Source: Rhyacophila brunnea (Eukaryota; Arthropoda; Insecta; Trichoptera; Rhyacophilidae). From it: a stretch of DNA of 64,000 nucleotides. Both the position numbers and the translations under genes were made by a program. The notes below the pieces were generated by a model. It did not search any database, was not told the origin of the DNA, and worked only from the letters and a program-made list of their open reading frames with translations. The DNA lies in the NCBI GenBank assembly GCA_022495005.1, contig JAGYXB010001104.1, positions 372,001-436,000 of the forward strand. Direction: 5' to 3'. Shown here in pieces: positions 44,650 through 55,798 of the stretch (position 1 is the first letter of the stretch; each line of letters opens with the position of its first letter).

Positions 44650-45921
44650 TTTTTTTTTCTAGATGCCTTCATGGATACCTCGCATTTACTATCGAGGTTT
44701 CTTAAGGACTTTGGCACGCAAACTACTCTACTTGATGCTAGTCAAATGAAAATTGTGCCGGCTGAGAGAATATGCCTTATTGAAAACTGTTCTTCTACCC
44801 GCATCGGGTATTGCTAATTTAAATTCGGCCAGGGCCTATGAAACCGCCTTGCAAAAACCCTGGAAAATTCTTAGTAGCGCAAGGCGATAAAAAGTTCAGG
44901 TTGTGCCGCTCCTTGCTAAAGATTTGACAATCTAGGAGTAAATGTAGGACGTCCTGGTCGCTTCCGTCGTCGCATGGACACTTTCCATCAGATGTTATTT
45001 TAAACCGGTGCAGGTATGCTCGCATGACTCCGTGACCTGTAAGAATCTGAGTCATCTCAAAACACAGCCCCTTATGCACCCTGACGTCTCGTGCTGCTAA
45101 AATTGAAGGTAAAAACTTTCGGGTCAACTCCCCTGTCGATGAGTTTATGTATCGTGAGTTCCATTCGTTTTTCACCATATCTGAAATTGTAATTTTCGCG
45201 TAGCTCAGAGGAAATTTGTCATAAGCTATCGCGGTCTTGGGTTCAGAGGCACCATGCCGAGCCAATTTGTCAGCTCTTTCATTTCCTTCTATCCCGGTGT
45301 GTCCTCTTATCCACTTGAAGTGCACCTCGGGGTGGCGCCGTCTCAGTATTGCGGACTCGCTGTGAATAGAAAAGACAATCGGATTAGTAGACAAGGGATC
45401 TCCAATTGCTTGGATTGAGCTTTTGGAGTCTGAATAAATACAAATACTATGGTTTTCGGTGATCTTACGTTGGATTGGATCTGAGCCTGCCCACTCCAGA
45501 GCGCAATGGATGGCATAGAGTTCGGCCTGCATTACCGTACAATAGCTGGCAAGGCGGTACTTACGAGCCGCTATCTCACCGCCATTAATGTATGCCACAA
45601 ACCCTGCACCAGTACCGCCATCAATTTTGCTCCCATCCGTAAAAATCGGCATGTTATTGCATTCGTTGCTTTCCAACGTTGCAGGATAAGAAACCACTTC
45701 AGAAAATAGTCTAGCCGGGTGTGGCAGCCTTCTATAGTCCACCGGTTTTTCGTAAAGCCTGTCATCAGGCAGAAAACCTGGGAGGCCCTCCTCGCCCTTT
45801 TTAGCTCTGTAAATGAGAGCGATTTGTTTTAAACGTAAATCTAGAGGCATAAGTCCTGCTAGAGCTTGCGTTGAACTGAGCGAAGCCGTTCGGTAAGCTC
45901 TGCATATTCGTATCGCTAGTG
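44650..45921 (-). mobile_element. R1-like LINE, 5'-truncated, inserted in DIRS pol
   Basis: It is flanked by the direct repeat CCACAAGTA (44641-44649 and 45922-45930), a target duplication. At its left end there is a run of T (44650-44658), i.e. a poly(A) tail on the minus strand. Removing it restores the DIRS reading frame ...LIPQ/VLAHLK without any change. It contains only the C-terminal end of the polyprotein. Confidence 0.92.
44819..45921 (-). CDS. R1-type LINE polyprotein C-terminus with RNase H
   Basis: Open for about 366 codons on the minus strand. It starts inside the protein at the truncated 5' end; frame sequence before 45921 belongs to the DIRS element and is spurious. Residues read RAYRTASLSSTQALAGLMPL (post-RT linker typical of R1/jockey elements). 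Then comes an RNase H domain with all four acid motifs: FTDGSKIDGGTGAGF, QAELYAIHCALEW, YSDSKSSIQAI and IRGHTGIEGNERADKLA. A C-terminal cysteine/histidine segment PCDDGSDQDVLHLLLDC follows. Intact but partial; the RT and endonuclease are missing, so it cannot move by itself. Confidence 0.85.
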
Positions 45922-45930
45922 CCACAAGTA

Positions 45931-46480
45931 TTGGCACACCTGAAGATGGCAAGGGGAAAATATTTACAAGTGGCCCCATGGTGGAAGAAGTGTTTTTGGA
46001 GCGCAGACCTACAGCAGAGATCACTGGAACCCCCCTACCCGATCCTGCACTTGGAATCATTTCTAGTGGATACGGTGGGTGACAAACCATCCACCTCCAC
46101 AAGTCCGGGACCTATCACTCCAGTTATGGATAATTTTGGGTGGGCAGAGTTAGTTTCTAGTTGGTCGGTAGAGGACAGATCACTTCTCACTTCCGGCTGG
46201 CGACCATCAGCTTTGAAGACTTATAGACCTGCATGGGACAAATGGAAGACATGGTGCATGGCCAACACGATAAGCTATAATACCCCCGAGCCGATTGAAG
46301 TGGCTAGATACCTGGGTCACTTATACAATAAGGAAGGTCTTTCATATAACACTATTCTTGTACATAAGTCGGCCATAGCTACCTTTTGCAAACCTATGAT
46401 CAGTAAAGACATCAGCAGTAACATAGTAGTGCGTCATATGTTAAAAGCCATATCCACCCGCAAGACTAGACCTACAAAAC
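45931..46480 (+). pseudogene. DIRS MT end and N-terminal half of tyrosine recombinase
   Basis: This continues the DIRS frame after the LINE: APWWKKCFWSADL (end of the MT-type extension), a linker with TSTSPGPITP, then the SAM-like core-binding domain of the recombinase (WRPSALKTYRPAWDKWKTWC, EVARYLGHLYNKEGLSYNTI). It is cut at 46480 by the RTE-like LINE; the catalytic half resumes at 49337. Confidence 0.85.
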
Positions 46481-46508
46481 CCTGATTACGAACACCAAAA
46501 CAACTGCC

Positions 46509-47530
46509 TTGGACCCCGGACTCCCCATAAACCAACGACCCAAGCAAAGAATTAAGGACAAACGATTATATATACAATGTGGCACATGGAACGTACGCAC
46601 TATGTTGCAGCCGGGCAAGATGGAGAAGGTTGCAATTGAATTGTATAAGTATAAAATGAGCGTGACTGCATTGCAGGAAATAAGATGGGAGGGCGCAGGT
46701 TTCATAAACAAGCGAAACTACACTTTGTATTACAGTGGATCTGCAGGTACGCAGGGTCGCTATGGAACTGGGTTCTTAATCAGCTCTGATATCCGCAGGG
46801 CAGTACTAGGATTTGAGCCAATTAGTGACAGATTATGACACTTAAACTGAAAGGTACACTTTACAATATTACGTTCATCAACGTTTATGCCCCAACTGAC
46901 GATGCGACCGAGGAAATTAAGGATATATTCTATGAAGATCTGCAGAGAGCCTGCGAAAAAGTCTCCCCACACGATGCTCTAATTATCTTGGGAGACTTCA
47001 ATGCAAAAATTGGAAAAGAGGAAGCATTTAAAGAAGTAGCTGGGCAGAACAGTTTGCATGAAACGACAAGCGATAATGGTGTACGTCTATGTTTTTTAGC
47101 GGCTGCAAATAATTTACTAATTAGTAGTACATGGTTTAAACATAAAAATATCCACAAAGAAACCTGGAAAATACCTGGAAGTAATACATGCAACCAAATA
47201 GATCACATTCTTATATCGAAAATAAGAGCGACAACAGTGGAGGATGTGCGCATCTGCAGAGGAGCCAAGTGCGATTCTGATCACTTCCTGGTGAGAGCAA
47301 AATTAAAACAAAAAATCTCCTTAATACTGAAAAAAGAAGGCCAGCGAAGAACTAAATGGAAAGCTGAAAAATTGAGGGATGAAGAAATTTTGGATAAATA
47401 CCAGGAATCTATAGAAACAAACTTAAAAATGACGTTAATAACCGATGATGTGAATGTGGACTGGGAAAATAAAAAAACTGTATTATCACGAGTGCCACAG
47501 AAATTCTGGGGGAAAACAAAGCAAAAATAG
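46509..47530 (+). pseudogene. LINE apurinic endonuclease domain, frameshifted
   Basis: Two overlapping frames (46509-46838 and 46835-47530) encode an APE-type endonuclease: WNVRTMLQPGKMEKVAIELY, ALQEIRWEGAGFI (catalytic E), NVYAPTDDATEE, LGDFNAKIG (DFN), NQIDHILISKI (IDHIL) and CDSDHFLVRAKL (SDHFLV). All catalytic motifs are present. A one-base change near 46838, where copy A is open, breaks the frame. The family nicks the DNA target to prime reverse transcription. The LINE resembles the 'craniofacial development protein 2-like' endonuclease group often misannotated as host genes. Confidence 0.85.
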
Positions 47531-47682
47531 ATGCAGGATGGTTTGATGATGATTGCAGGCAAGCATTGTTTGAAAAAAATGAAGCAAGGAAGAAATGCCT
47601 ACAAAGGGAAACGCGCCAAAATTACGAAACTTATGAAGAAAAGATAAAAACTGCAATAAAGCTCTGTCGAGAGTGAAAGCGA

Positions 47683-49311
47683 ATGATGCTCAAGAGAATA
47701 CTCCAAGACATGGAATGTCAAAGAAGAAACAATGATCCCAGAAAATTTTACAAGACTCTTCGGAATATAATGAAATCCTATCAACCCAGATTAAACTCCT
47801 GTAAGGATAGTGAAGGACAAATGCTGATCGAAAAGAAGGACATTATGGAAAGATGGAAAGGCTATTTCACAACACTTTTAAATCGGGCTTATAGTAATGG
47901 TCATAAGGAAACAGAAGAAGTATATTGTACCACACTGCTGAGTAATTTATTGATGAGCCTACTCTGCCTGAAGCAAGAAGAGCATTAAGAACGCTGAAAA
48001 ACAATAAAGCACCTGGAACCGACAGGATAACAGCCGAGCTGATAAAGAGTGGTGGCCCAACACTGGAAGCAAATAACCACAGGATAATTCTCAATATTTG
48101 GGGAAAAGAAATTCTACCTGAGGAATGGAAGATGGGTATAATCGTGCCTAGATACCATAGATCACATCCATCTCATGAGACAAACTATGGAGAAAACGCA
48201 CGAATACAACCTTACACTCTACCACCTGTTTATTGATTTGAAACAAGCTTTCGACAGCGTGAATAGGGATAAGATGCTGCAAAGCCTAAAAGTACTGGGA
48301 ATTCCCTTAAAACTAGTAAGGCTAATAAAAACCACACTGATGGATACTCAAGCAGTTGTCATTGTGCAAAATGAGCAAACTGAAAGCTTCAAAATCGAAT
48401 CAGGTGTGAGACAAGGGGATGTGCTATCCACTATGGTATTTAACCTTGTGGTGGAATCCATAGCTCGTGAAACCAACATAAGAGGGTGGGTAGATAACAG
48501 TACAACGCAGATGTGCGCTTATGCTGACGACATAGTAATTACAAGCAGATCCAAACAGAGGATGATCGACCATGGTGGCACTATGAAAATAAAAGCAGAA
48601 AACGCTGGGCTGCAAATAAACCAGTCAAAAACTAAATATATGGTCAGCACACGCGATCAGGTACCGCTGCAGAATATAGACATAGGACAGCATGCATATG
48701 AAGGGGCGGAAAAGTTCACGTATCTCGGATCCAGCCTAAATACCCAAAATAAGACAGCAGAGGAGATAAAAATCCGTCTTATCTCCGGGAATAAATGCTG
48801 GCATGCCTGCAAGAAACTGGTGGGGTCGAAAATTCTAGGCCGAAGAAGTAAACTTCTAATTTATAAAACAATTATAATGCCAGTGGTCACTTATGGCTGT
48901 GAGACTTGGTGCTTAACTCAAAACGAGGAAAACAAATTAGCTGTCTTCGAGCGCAAAATACTCCGCAAAATCTTTGGACCCACGTTGGAAAATGGGAACT
49001 ACAGAATAAAAATTAACAACGAGTTGTAAGAGCTGATTGAACAGCAAACAATCATAAGATACTGTAAGTCCCAAAGACTACGATGGGCGGGACATTTGGA
49101 GAGTATGCCTGAAGTTAGAGCGACAAGGATCATGACGAAGTGGCTACCCCAACGGAAGAGACCCAGAGGCCGTCCAAGAAGGAGTTGGGCTGACGCCGTA
49201 GAAGTGGACTGGCTTCATATAGGAAGACCCGGTAACTGGAGAAGTGTGGCGAGAGACCGGAGTGAGTGGAGAGCGGTTGTGGAGGAGGCCAAATCCCACC
49301 CCGGGATGTAG
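47683..49311 (+). pseudogene. LINE reverse transcriptase, fragmented
   Basis: Frames at 47683-47988, 48175-49029 and 49096-49311 give a near-complete RT: a linker with LRNIMKSYQPR, LYHLFIDLKQAFDSVNRDKM (catalytic D), SGVRQGDVLSTMVFNLVVE, AYADDIVITSRSK (YADD), LQINQSKTKYM, FTYLGSSLNT, LLIYKTIIMPVVTYGCETWC and RGRPRRSWADAVEVDWL. An in-frame loss near 48155 removes part of the fingers. No RNase H follows, consistent with RTE-type elements. Confidence 0.85.
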
Positions 49312-49336
49312 CTCCGTGGAAGAACCTCAAGAAAAC

Positions 49337-49936
49337 AACACCACTAGTATACAACCTACATGAAGTTTCACGCAGAACAGCTATATTATTATTACTCGCA
49401 TCGGGACGACGGGTTCATGACCTTACCCTACTCAGTGTAGCAGATAATGGCCTAGTCGATAATGGCGACCATATAATTCTATGGCCAGTGTTTGGTTCCA
49501 ATACAGACACATCAAGGCACCACCAATCTGGGTGGAAATTAAGCGCTTCCAGTTGCCAAAACATCGATCCAGTATTTTGGCTACGAAAACTTATCTGCGT
49601 TTCCAATGAGAGAAGAGAAGAGGGTAGTAATATTCCGGCATTATTTATCTCGTCAAGAGGCCCCCCAAAACCTGCTACTCGAGCAGTCATCGGAAATTGG
49701 GTGAAGTCAGTACTCGCTGATGCAGGGGTACAGGAATCACCAGGAAGTACTCGATCAGCAGTCGCCTCTCTAAATTGGTTAGAGAATTACCCCATAGATG
49801 ACATCCTTCAGAGAGGTAATTGGCGCCAAGAAGCTACTTTTAAAACATTTTACCAGATACCGATAGACACACAGACTTCTACAGCGGGGGAACAAAATAT
49901 GTTGACCTCTCTGTTCAGCCCGGTGCACAGAGCCTA
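49337..49936 (+). pseudogene. DIRS tyrosine recombinase, catalytic half
   Basis: About 200 codons open from the LINE junction to the stop at 49935. Catalytic signatures of the DIRS-type tyrosine recombinase: first arginine in LASGRRVHDLTLLS, HHQSGWKLSAS, second arginine region GSTRSAVASLNWLENYPIDD, GNWRQEATF and the nucleophilic tyrosine in FKTFYQIP. The domain itself is undamaged. Only separation from its N-terminal half (45931-46480) by the LINE makes it a pseudogene. In the family it integrates circular cDNA without target duplication. Confidence 0.88.
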
Positions 49937-50156
49937 AAAGCAAGGAGATGTTATACCTAATTCTCATGTTAGGTTCATCCACCCTATCTTGCAGGATCCA
50001 TCTTGCTTTACCAGGTGATAACAAACAGATATCTCAAGGGACTTCAGAGTCAATAGCGAATAATGAAAGAAGTTTTACCTACCATTAAAACTCTTATTAT
50101 TCTTGTTGACTCTGAAGTCCAGAGAACACCTACCTGGTTTCCTTGAGACATATGAA
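49937..50156. repeat. DIRS internal complementary-like region
   Basis: The 15-mer GGACTTCAGAGTCAA occurs at 50039-50053 and inverted at 50106-50120, forming a hairpin. It also occurs inside both terminal repeats (41656-41670 inverted, 50319-50333). DIRS elements carry a short region complementary to their repeats just inside the right end, used to close circular cDNA; this stretch is the positional candidate. Confidence 0.5.
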
Positions 50157-50586
50157 ATTGAATAACCAAAGACAAAGGACGCTACGATAGAAGCGTCAGT
50201 CCTGCCAGCCTGCTAAACACGATAAGAAACCAGAGAGATAAATAATCGAGAAGAAAAGGGGGTAAAAAGAGGCCAGCACAGAAGAACACAAGGCAAAAAA
50301 TACGATCAACATCTCAAGGGACTTCAGAGTCAATAGCGAATAATATGTATATTATTGCTAAATAATCAATACATATTATTCATAAGTAACCATACGCGAA
50401 CAAGAAACTGCTTTTGGTATTAATATCACAAAATTCCAGCCATATTTGTCTTCGATTTAATATCATTACCTACCTATATTATCACGTCACAGCAGCTCGA
50501 TTCCGTAACTAACGACTCGTGTGGGACATCGTAGTTATTGTGGTCCGCGTACTTTGTACGATATAAAACAGGTACCTATAGTACGC
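50157..50586 (-). repeat. Right inverted terminal repeat of DIRS element
   Basis: 430 bp, uninterrupted, and inverted relative to the left repeat. It provides the unbroken version against which the hAT insertion in the left repeat can be dated. Confidence 0.9.
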
Positions 50587-50590
50587 TATA

Positions 50591-50644
50591 GTAGTTTTCG
50601 ACAGTGGCTCCTCGCCTCATTCTCCAGATAAGTTTGTGGGTCTG
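50591..50644. repeat. Right half of the TA-bordered MITE family
   Basis: GTAGTTTTCGACAGTGGCTC and ATAAGTTTGTGGGTCTG match 34640-34685. The left half is absent, so the DIRS element or another event removed it. Confidence 0.6.
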
Positions 50645-51015
50645 TAGGTACCTACATTATTTGGCTCGGCAACTTTGGATAGATTTTTTATTTTACGAAC
50701 TTAATTTGTAATCCCTATGAAACAATACTACTATGACATCTTCTTGGCTACATGTTAAAACTGTGAACTAAGATGCTCCTCGCATTTTTAACCGCACTTC
50801 CATTATAAACTAACAAGCTCCTCCCATTTAGTCGTCGACAGCGCCTTCCTTCACGTAGATTTAAAAAAAAAAAGCAAAGCATTTTTTTTGCAGTTTTGAA
50901 AAAATATTTTGATTAACTAATTTTCATGTCTGACATCCCAGGTCAAATTTATCGTTGTTTTGACATATACGGAATAACCTCAAAGTTGTCGTTAGATATT
51001 TAATTTTTAATAAAA
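50645..51015 (+). other. Upstream region of the 96-codon gene
   Basis: Mixed AT-rich sequence without ORFs; likely contains the promoter and 5' UTR of the gene starting at 51016. Confidence 0.35.
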
Positions 51016-52591
51016 ATGCAAGCTTTGCGGACGATATATTGTCAATATAGTTGTTTTTCGCAAAACTTAGTGAACAATAAATTACTGGGGACTGTACATA
51101 TGCTGAAGAAATATAAATACCATGGACAAGAACAACAAAGAACCCACAAAAATTTTGGTCACCAGAAAATAGATGATCCAAGATTCACGATTGTATGGCG
51201 GTGTTTCTTAATATTTGGATTCATGTTATGTTTTGTTGACTATGAGAAGTAAGTATCACCTACATCAATGTATCTAAACTCTTAACCTTAATTTTCAGTA
51301 TTTTCACATTTCACTGATTTTTACGGAAAAAACTGAGGTAAAGATACTGTAGTCCATACTAGGTACATTATATTACAACTTGTTTTAGTGCAGGAACATT
51401 TTTCAGCTTCACTTTCTTCTTACTTACTCACTTATAGCATTTTTCGCGGAATCAAAATTATAGTAGGTATTGTACTATTTACTCATTTATTTAAAAAAAA
51501 ATGGTACAAGTCGGTTATGGGGAAACCAAGCGGGAACCGAGCTAATTATCATAGCCGATTTTGGCATAATTCATGAATTTCAAGAATAAAAACCTAACCT
51601 AACCTAACAAATAATCCAGTATATCGGCTATTTTCAAAATGTGTTTGCCGCTGGCTTCCCCATAACAGACTTGTACCAAAAAAACATATTAGTACATAAT
51701 AAATTATTAATTCAAGACGTTCACAACATGATATTTAATATGAAAATAGCAAGTAAATCAAGTGAGTAGAAAAACAAGCAAAAAGCAGAAAAAAAATATA
51801 AGAAGAATTTTAAAAAATAAAATACATAGCGCATCACTAAAAAGGTCTACGTCTCTAGGGAGTGCATTGACCAGACGTACAGCCCTCGCTATTGGTGCCT
51901 GATGAGCCTGACATTAGGAAACAGTTTTCATCCAAAAAAAGTCATGTAATTGACGGGTATATAAATTAAAATTTTGCAGAATATCCGGAGCTGAAGTGAT
52001 TTACGAGCTTCAAGTGAATGAAAGGCGAGCATGCCTTGAAGAAAGCCAGTTGGAAATACTCATTTGAGAAATTATCAAAAGGAAAATAATTACTTATTTA
52101 TATACATTGAAATAAAGATGTTGAAGAAATTTCCCAGATAATGGACTCATATTTAAGAATACTCTGTATCAACGACACAGGGTATACGTAAAAAAATTGG
52201 ATTCTTGAATGACTCGCTTGTCTCATGATGAATCTTAGAAGCTTGCTTGCATGCAGAAATGTAGATGTGATGTGCGATGTGATGTGCTATAATTATAGTA
52301 GAGTTGGCAACATTGGCAATTTCCATATCATTTTTGTGGTTAAGGTGTTTTGAGACCAAAATCCAAATCAAAACCTGATAACCTATGAAAAATTCAGTTT
52401 CCGAACTGAACAGACAATAACTGAAACTGTGATTGAACGGACAACTGAGCTAATATCTAAAAGAACATATAAATGCCTTGCTTGGTGTAATATCTTTGAG
52501 GATAGCCATTTTCACATTTTATTTTTTTTCCAGATATTTTTTCAAAAACAAGACCCCAAAATATGAAGGCATTACTGAAACTACAAAGTAG
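51016..52591 (+). CDS. Unrecognised small membrane protein, probably mitochondrial, 2 exons
   Basis: Exon 1 is 51016-51248 and exon 2 is 52534-52591, joined at AA|GTAAGT ... TTTCCAG|ATATTT in phase, giving 96 residues. The N-terminal 40 residues are rich in R, K, Q and hydroxyl residues and almost free of acids (MQALRTIYCQYS...), as in a mitochondrial presequence. A hydrophobic span FTIVWRCFLIFGFMLCFV (about residues 57-74) is a single membrane segment, followed by a charged tail DYEKYFFKNKTPKYEG. The start context AAAAATG is good. The exon structure and intact frame favour a real gene. It resembles the layout of small respiratory-chain or assembly subunits but I cannot assign a family. Confidence 0.55.
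51507..51682. mobile_element. MITE in intron of the 96-codon gene
   Basis: GGTACAAGTCGGTTATGGGGAA (as an arm of about 22 bp) recurs inverted as TTCCCCATAACAGACTTGTA near 51655-51678. The segment CAGTATATCGGCTATTTTCA also appears in related form at 63753-63778. It contains three CCTAA units. Confidence 0.65.
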
Positions 52592-53300
52592 CAGTCAAGA
52601 GAGAAAAGCAATTAATATTAAATAGTAATTCTTTAATATCATTGATCTTATTTATAATTTCATCTTGCCCTAAACATTTAGTCTACCTACTATTAAAATC
52701 GTAGGGGTATACTACCAAATTCATCAGAGTGAGAGCGCCAACCTAGATGGGTACTAAGTGCTAGCTTACACCACAACTTTTTCCACCTGGCACTATTGAT
52801 ACTTCCACTTCCACATATTTTTATTTCAGGTGACATGAATTTTATTAGTAATAATTTGGAAGTAGGAAGTTTTTTTATGTTACTGAAAGTTGGACAGCCT
52901 TGTGGTTATAAGTCTCTTCATTATAAATCTAGATACTCAATACAGCAGCGATTCTCCACAAACTCATGTATGGGATTCCATGAGAATACACTAAATATTA
53001 CATAAAAGGTACAACAAGCCACTTTTTTCGTAATTGAATAAAAAATTGTCATCTGTCTTACTAATTGGATCATTTGAAATTGTGTCTCAGTTAGAGATTT
53101 GCGCATTTTTAAATGTGATGGATCGAAGTATTAATTGGACATTATACATAATCATAAGAATAGTTGGGTAGAGTGACAAAAACATTTTTTAATTTAATAC
53201 TTTGACCTGGCAGTATGCTCTCCGAGCAATGTATTTTATCAATTGTTGAAAAATGTTTTTAAAATTAATATAATACTACTTACCTTCTTTACTTAATACG
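52592..53300. other. Downstream of the 96-codon gene
   Basis: AT-rich, probably including its 3' UTR. The 69-codon ORF at 52796-53005 shows no domain. Confidence 0.35.
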
Positions 53301-53302
53301 TC

Positions 53303-53465
53303 CAGTGCTCAACACGTCTGGCGTGTGGCCATTAGATACATATACATTCACTGCTGACCAGTTAATTACATTTAATTATCATGCTAATTGCTACACGCCA
53401 GGCGTGTCTTGAGCGCTGACCGAGTTGTGGTAATTAACTGATCAGCAGAGATCCCATTCACTGCT
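53303..53465. repeat. Short inverted-repeat element
   Basis: GTGCTCAACACGTCTGGCGT (53313) pairs with ACGCCAGGCGTGTCTTGAGC (about 53395-53415). CTGCTGACCAGTTAATTACA pairs with TGGTAATTAACTGATCAGCA. Probably a small MITE. Confidence 0.55.
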
Positions 53466-53699
53466 GATGCCTGTATTGATGGTTATTGTCTACATATGAC
53501 TGTCAAAAAAATATTTTCTTAAATAATGATTTTAAAAAAATAATGAAAATTCTTCTTATCAATCAGTAAGCATCATCTCCCTTATCTTTAATTTCTTTAT
53601 TGATATTGGAAATATCCTTATTTTTTTCTTTTCGACATTTGCATCTATACTAACAAGCATGCACGTTTTTAATGACTGGCATTGTTGCCGATTGGTGCT

Positions 53700-54260
53700 C
53701 GAGTATTAACCCTCTGCTCCCATTTCCGATGCCGTCATTTAAACGTGTCATTCTGGTATAGGACTCTGAGATCCCCGGGGTTCCAGCGGCTAGCTCAGGC
53801 GTCCATCGAACCCCGGATTCACAAAAAAAGAGTATATAAACGGTTGGAGTATAAATAAAACACGGTCTTTCGTGCTCGTAACGTGGTCTTCTTATATTTT
53901 ACATTTTCTTTAAACGTTTACATATTTTGTTTTAACAATAAGTTTCGCAGGTCCTATCCTATCGGAAAGGGGACGCTTACTAATTACTTTTTTTCTTTTT
54001 CAAACTTCGCGTACCCACGCCATTCCAGCAAAAAGGACTCTCGTGATTGGCCAAATTTTATCGCGTGATCTTTGATTCGGCGAATCACGAGCCTGACCCT
54101 GGCGCAGGCGCGTCGAAATTTGGACGTTGCCGACAAGCGCGGCAAAATTTATTATATTTAAATACTTATATTTAGTCTTAAAATTATCGCTTTCATCCAT
54201 CATCATTTATACTTTTTAAATTAAATTAAATTTATCTTAATTACACCTCCGCCCAATATG
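53700..54260 (+). repeat. GC-richer LTR-like segment, uncertain
   Basis: The segment is less AT-rich than its surroundings, has a TATA-like box (TATATAAA near 53833) followed by TATAAATAAAACACGG, and has no ORF. It could be a solo LTR, but no matching second copy or clear 5-bp duplication is visible. The rest of 54260-55790 shows no recognisable gene or repeat. Confidence 0.2.
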
Positions 54261-55798
54261 TCATTTTCACACACCGGACGAAGGCCCTTACTTATAAATA
54301 AAAAATACTTACGTGGTTGAGCAAGGAATCAGATTAGATGTTTTATGAAGCCGTTTCTAGAGGTCAGGGTTACGTTTCGACTTGAGCTACTAAATGATTA
54401 TTTTACACCGGGAGAAGCCCGCCTGTAACAGGGGTGTATCAACTCCTTATCTTATTGCCTGGAGAGTAAGAAACATGTTTGCTTTGCTGCCTGGTCAAAA
54501 TAATAAATTAAAAAATAATTATCACTTTGTCCGACTGTTCTGTTACTTGATTATAAAAAGTACACGGTCTAAATTCTAAAGCATATACACAAGTGAAACC
54601 AGACATAAAGTTAAATGTTTGCAATATTTTTCAAACATTCATAGGTATACAGTTGACTCGGTTTACTGAGCTACACAGGAAAATCTATTTCCGGATAAAT
54701 GATTTCCTGATTAATCCAAAATATCAACAAAAATATTCCAAAGTACACAATTTTACTCAGTTTCATTGCATGTGTTGATCATCCGTAAAAAAAAAATACT
54801 AGTGGATCACTTACTATTTCTCAATTACCACAAATTCAAAATTGAACTCAAATGTAAAATTAATATTTTTCTCTCTATGTACTCCAAATGTTATCAATCG
54901 AAGTATGAAAATGGTTATTGCTTAATGTTCTCCTTTTATTTCATGGTTACCACCCAGTTAATTGAAAGTCAGCTTACCTAAAGATATTGAATTTATAGTC
55001 ATCAAAAACATACATTGACCTGTGATCATAGTTAGCTAGTACAATATACGGTGTTGATTAAAATTACCTACTGCTTATTTTTTTCATCTCACGGATGACA
55101 TAGACTATAGTCTGCTAAACTATTAAGCTGCGGGGATGCGATTTTTTCCCATGCTCAGGAAATAGGCAGGGTTAATGAGATTCTTGTATATGGTTGCTAT
55201 CATTGACATTGTTTTCAGTGACCTGTTGTATCCCTTTATCTCAATGGGTGCCCCTCCAAAGTTATCTAGTTTCCTTATAATTGATAATTGGGCATTATAA
55301 AGCTACATACTGTAAATAAAATTAAATATATTTATCAATTTATCATAAATGATTTTATTTCTCCTGTACTGTACGGTTTTATCCGTCTCCAAAAGCACTC
55401 AAAACCTAGTTGCATTAAAATTGTATATTGTTATAGAAATACATTATACTGATGAATCAGTAAAGCCATAGGTATAATAACCGGAATAAACCATGTGAGA
55501 TATAAAAGGTCCCTCATTGACTTGCTGTTTTCCACATTTTAATAAGAGTCAATTTTCAAAACTGCATTAATTACTTGAACGGTATACTTAAACTTTTTTT
55601 TGGACAAGTATACATGATAGCTATATACCTCCGACATGGCACAGAACTGTGTCAGCTTACGCTTGAATTATGTCATTGAAAAACGTGATGATAAATATAT
55701 GACTGGTTCGGACTTGTATAAGACTTTGCAAAACTTTCATGTTGACTTACTCACAAAAAAATGCGCAATATTATTACACTATTCATACACGCACAATC

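Larger units (their letters stand above)
46481..49331 (+). mobile_element. RTE-like LINE copy B inserted in DIRS recombinase
   Basis: About 2.85 kb, flanked by AAAAC (46476-46480 and 49332-49336), and 5'-truncated at CCTGATTACGAACACC. It has endonuclease and reverse transcriptase on the same strand as the DIRS element. It shares near-identical sequence with copy A (37281-38447) at both of its ends, and carries the middle part that copy A lost. It has several frameshifts. Confidence 0.88.
38534..50586 (+). mobile_element. DIRS-like tyrosine-recombinase retrotransposon with three nested insertions
   Basis: The outer ends GCGTACTATAGGTACCTG (38534) and its inverted copy (50586) begin inverted terminal repeats of about 430 bp. 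On the plus strand between them are, in DIRS order, a gag-like ORF, an RT with RNase H and MT-type extension, and a tyrosine recombinase. No target duplication is seen, as expected for recombinase-mediated integration. Removing a hAT element, an R1-like LINE and an RTE-like LINE leaves about 5-6 kb, the usual DIRS size. Frameshifts in the RT make it defective. Confidence 0.88.

Noticed and set aside
44819..46102. 427-codon minus-strand ORF read as one gene
   Set aside because: The first 60 residues are antisense DIRS sequence; the true LINE begins at the duplication at 45922.
46509..49311. Host genes of the 'craniofacial development protein 2' or endonuclease type
   Set aside because: The frames form one LINE with target duplication and a second near-identical copy at 37281-38447.
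51592..51607. (CCTAA)3 resembling the insect telomere repeat
   Set aside because: Only three units inside a MITE; similar TTAGGTT-rich words occur in the MITE at 20745 and 35879. Not evidence of a telomeric insertion.
53700..54260. Complete LTR retrotransposon or endogenous virus
   Set aside because: TATA-like box only; no gag, pol or env frame nearby, no second LTR, no clear target duplication.
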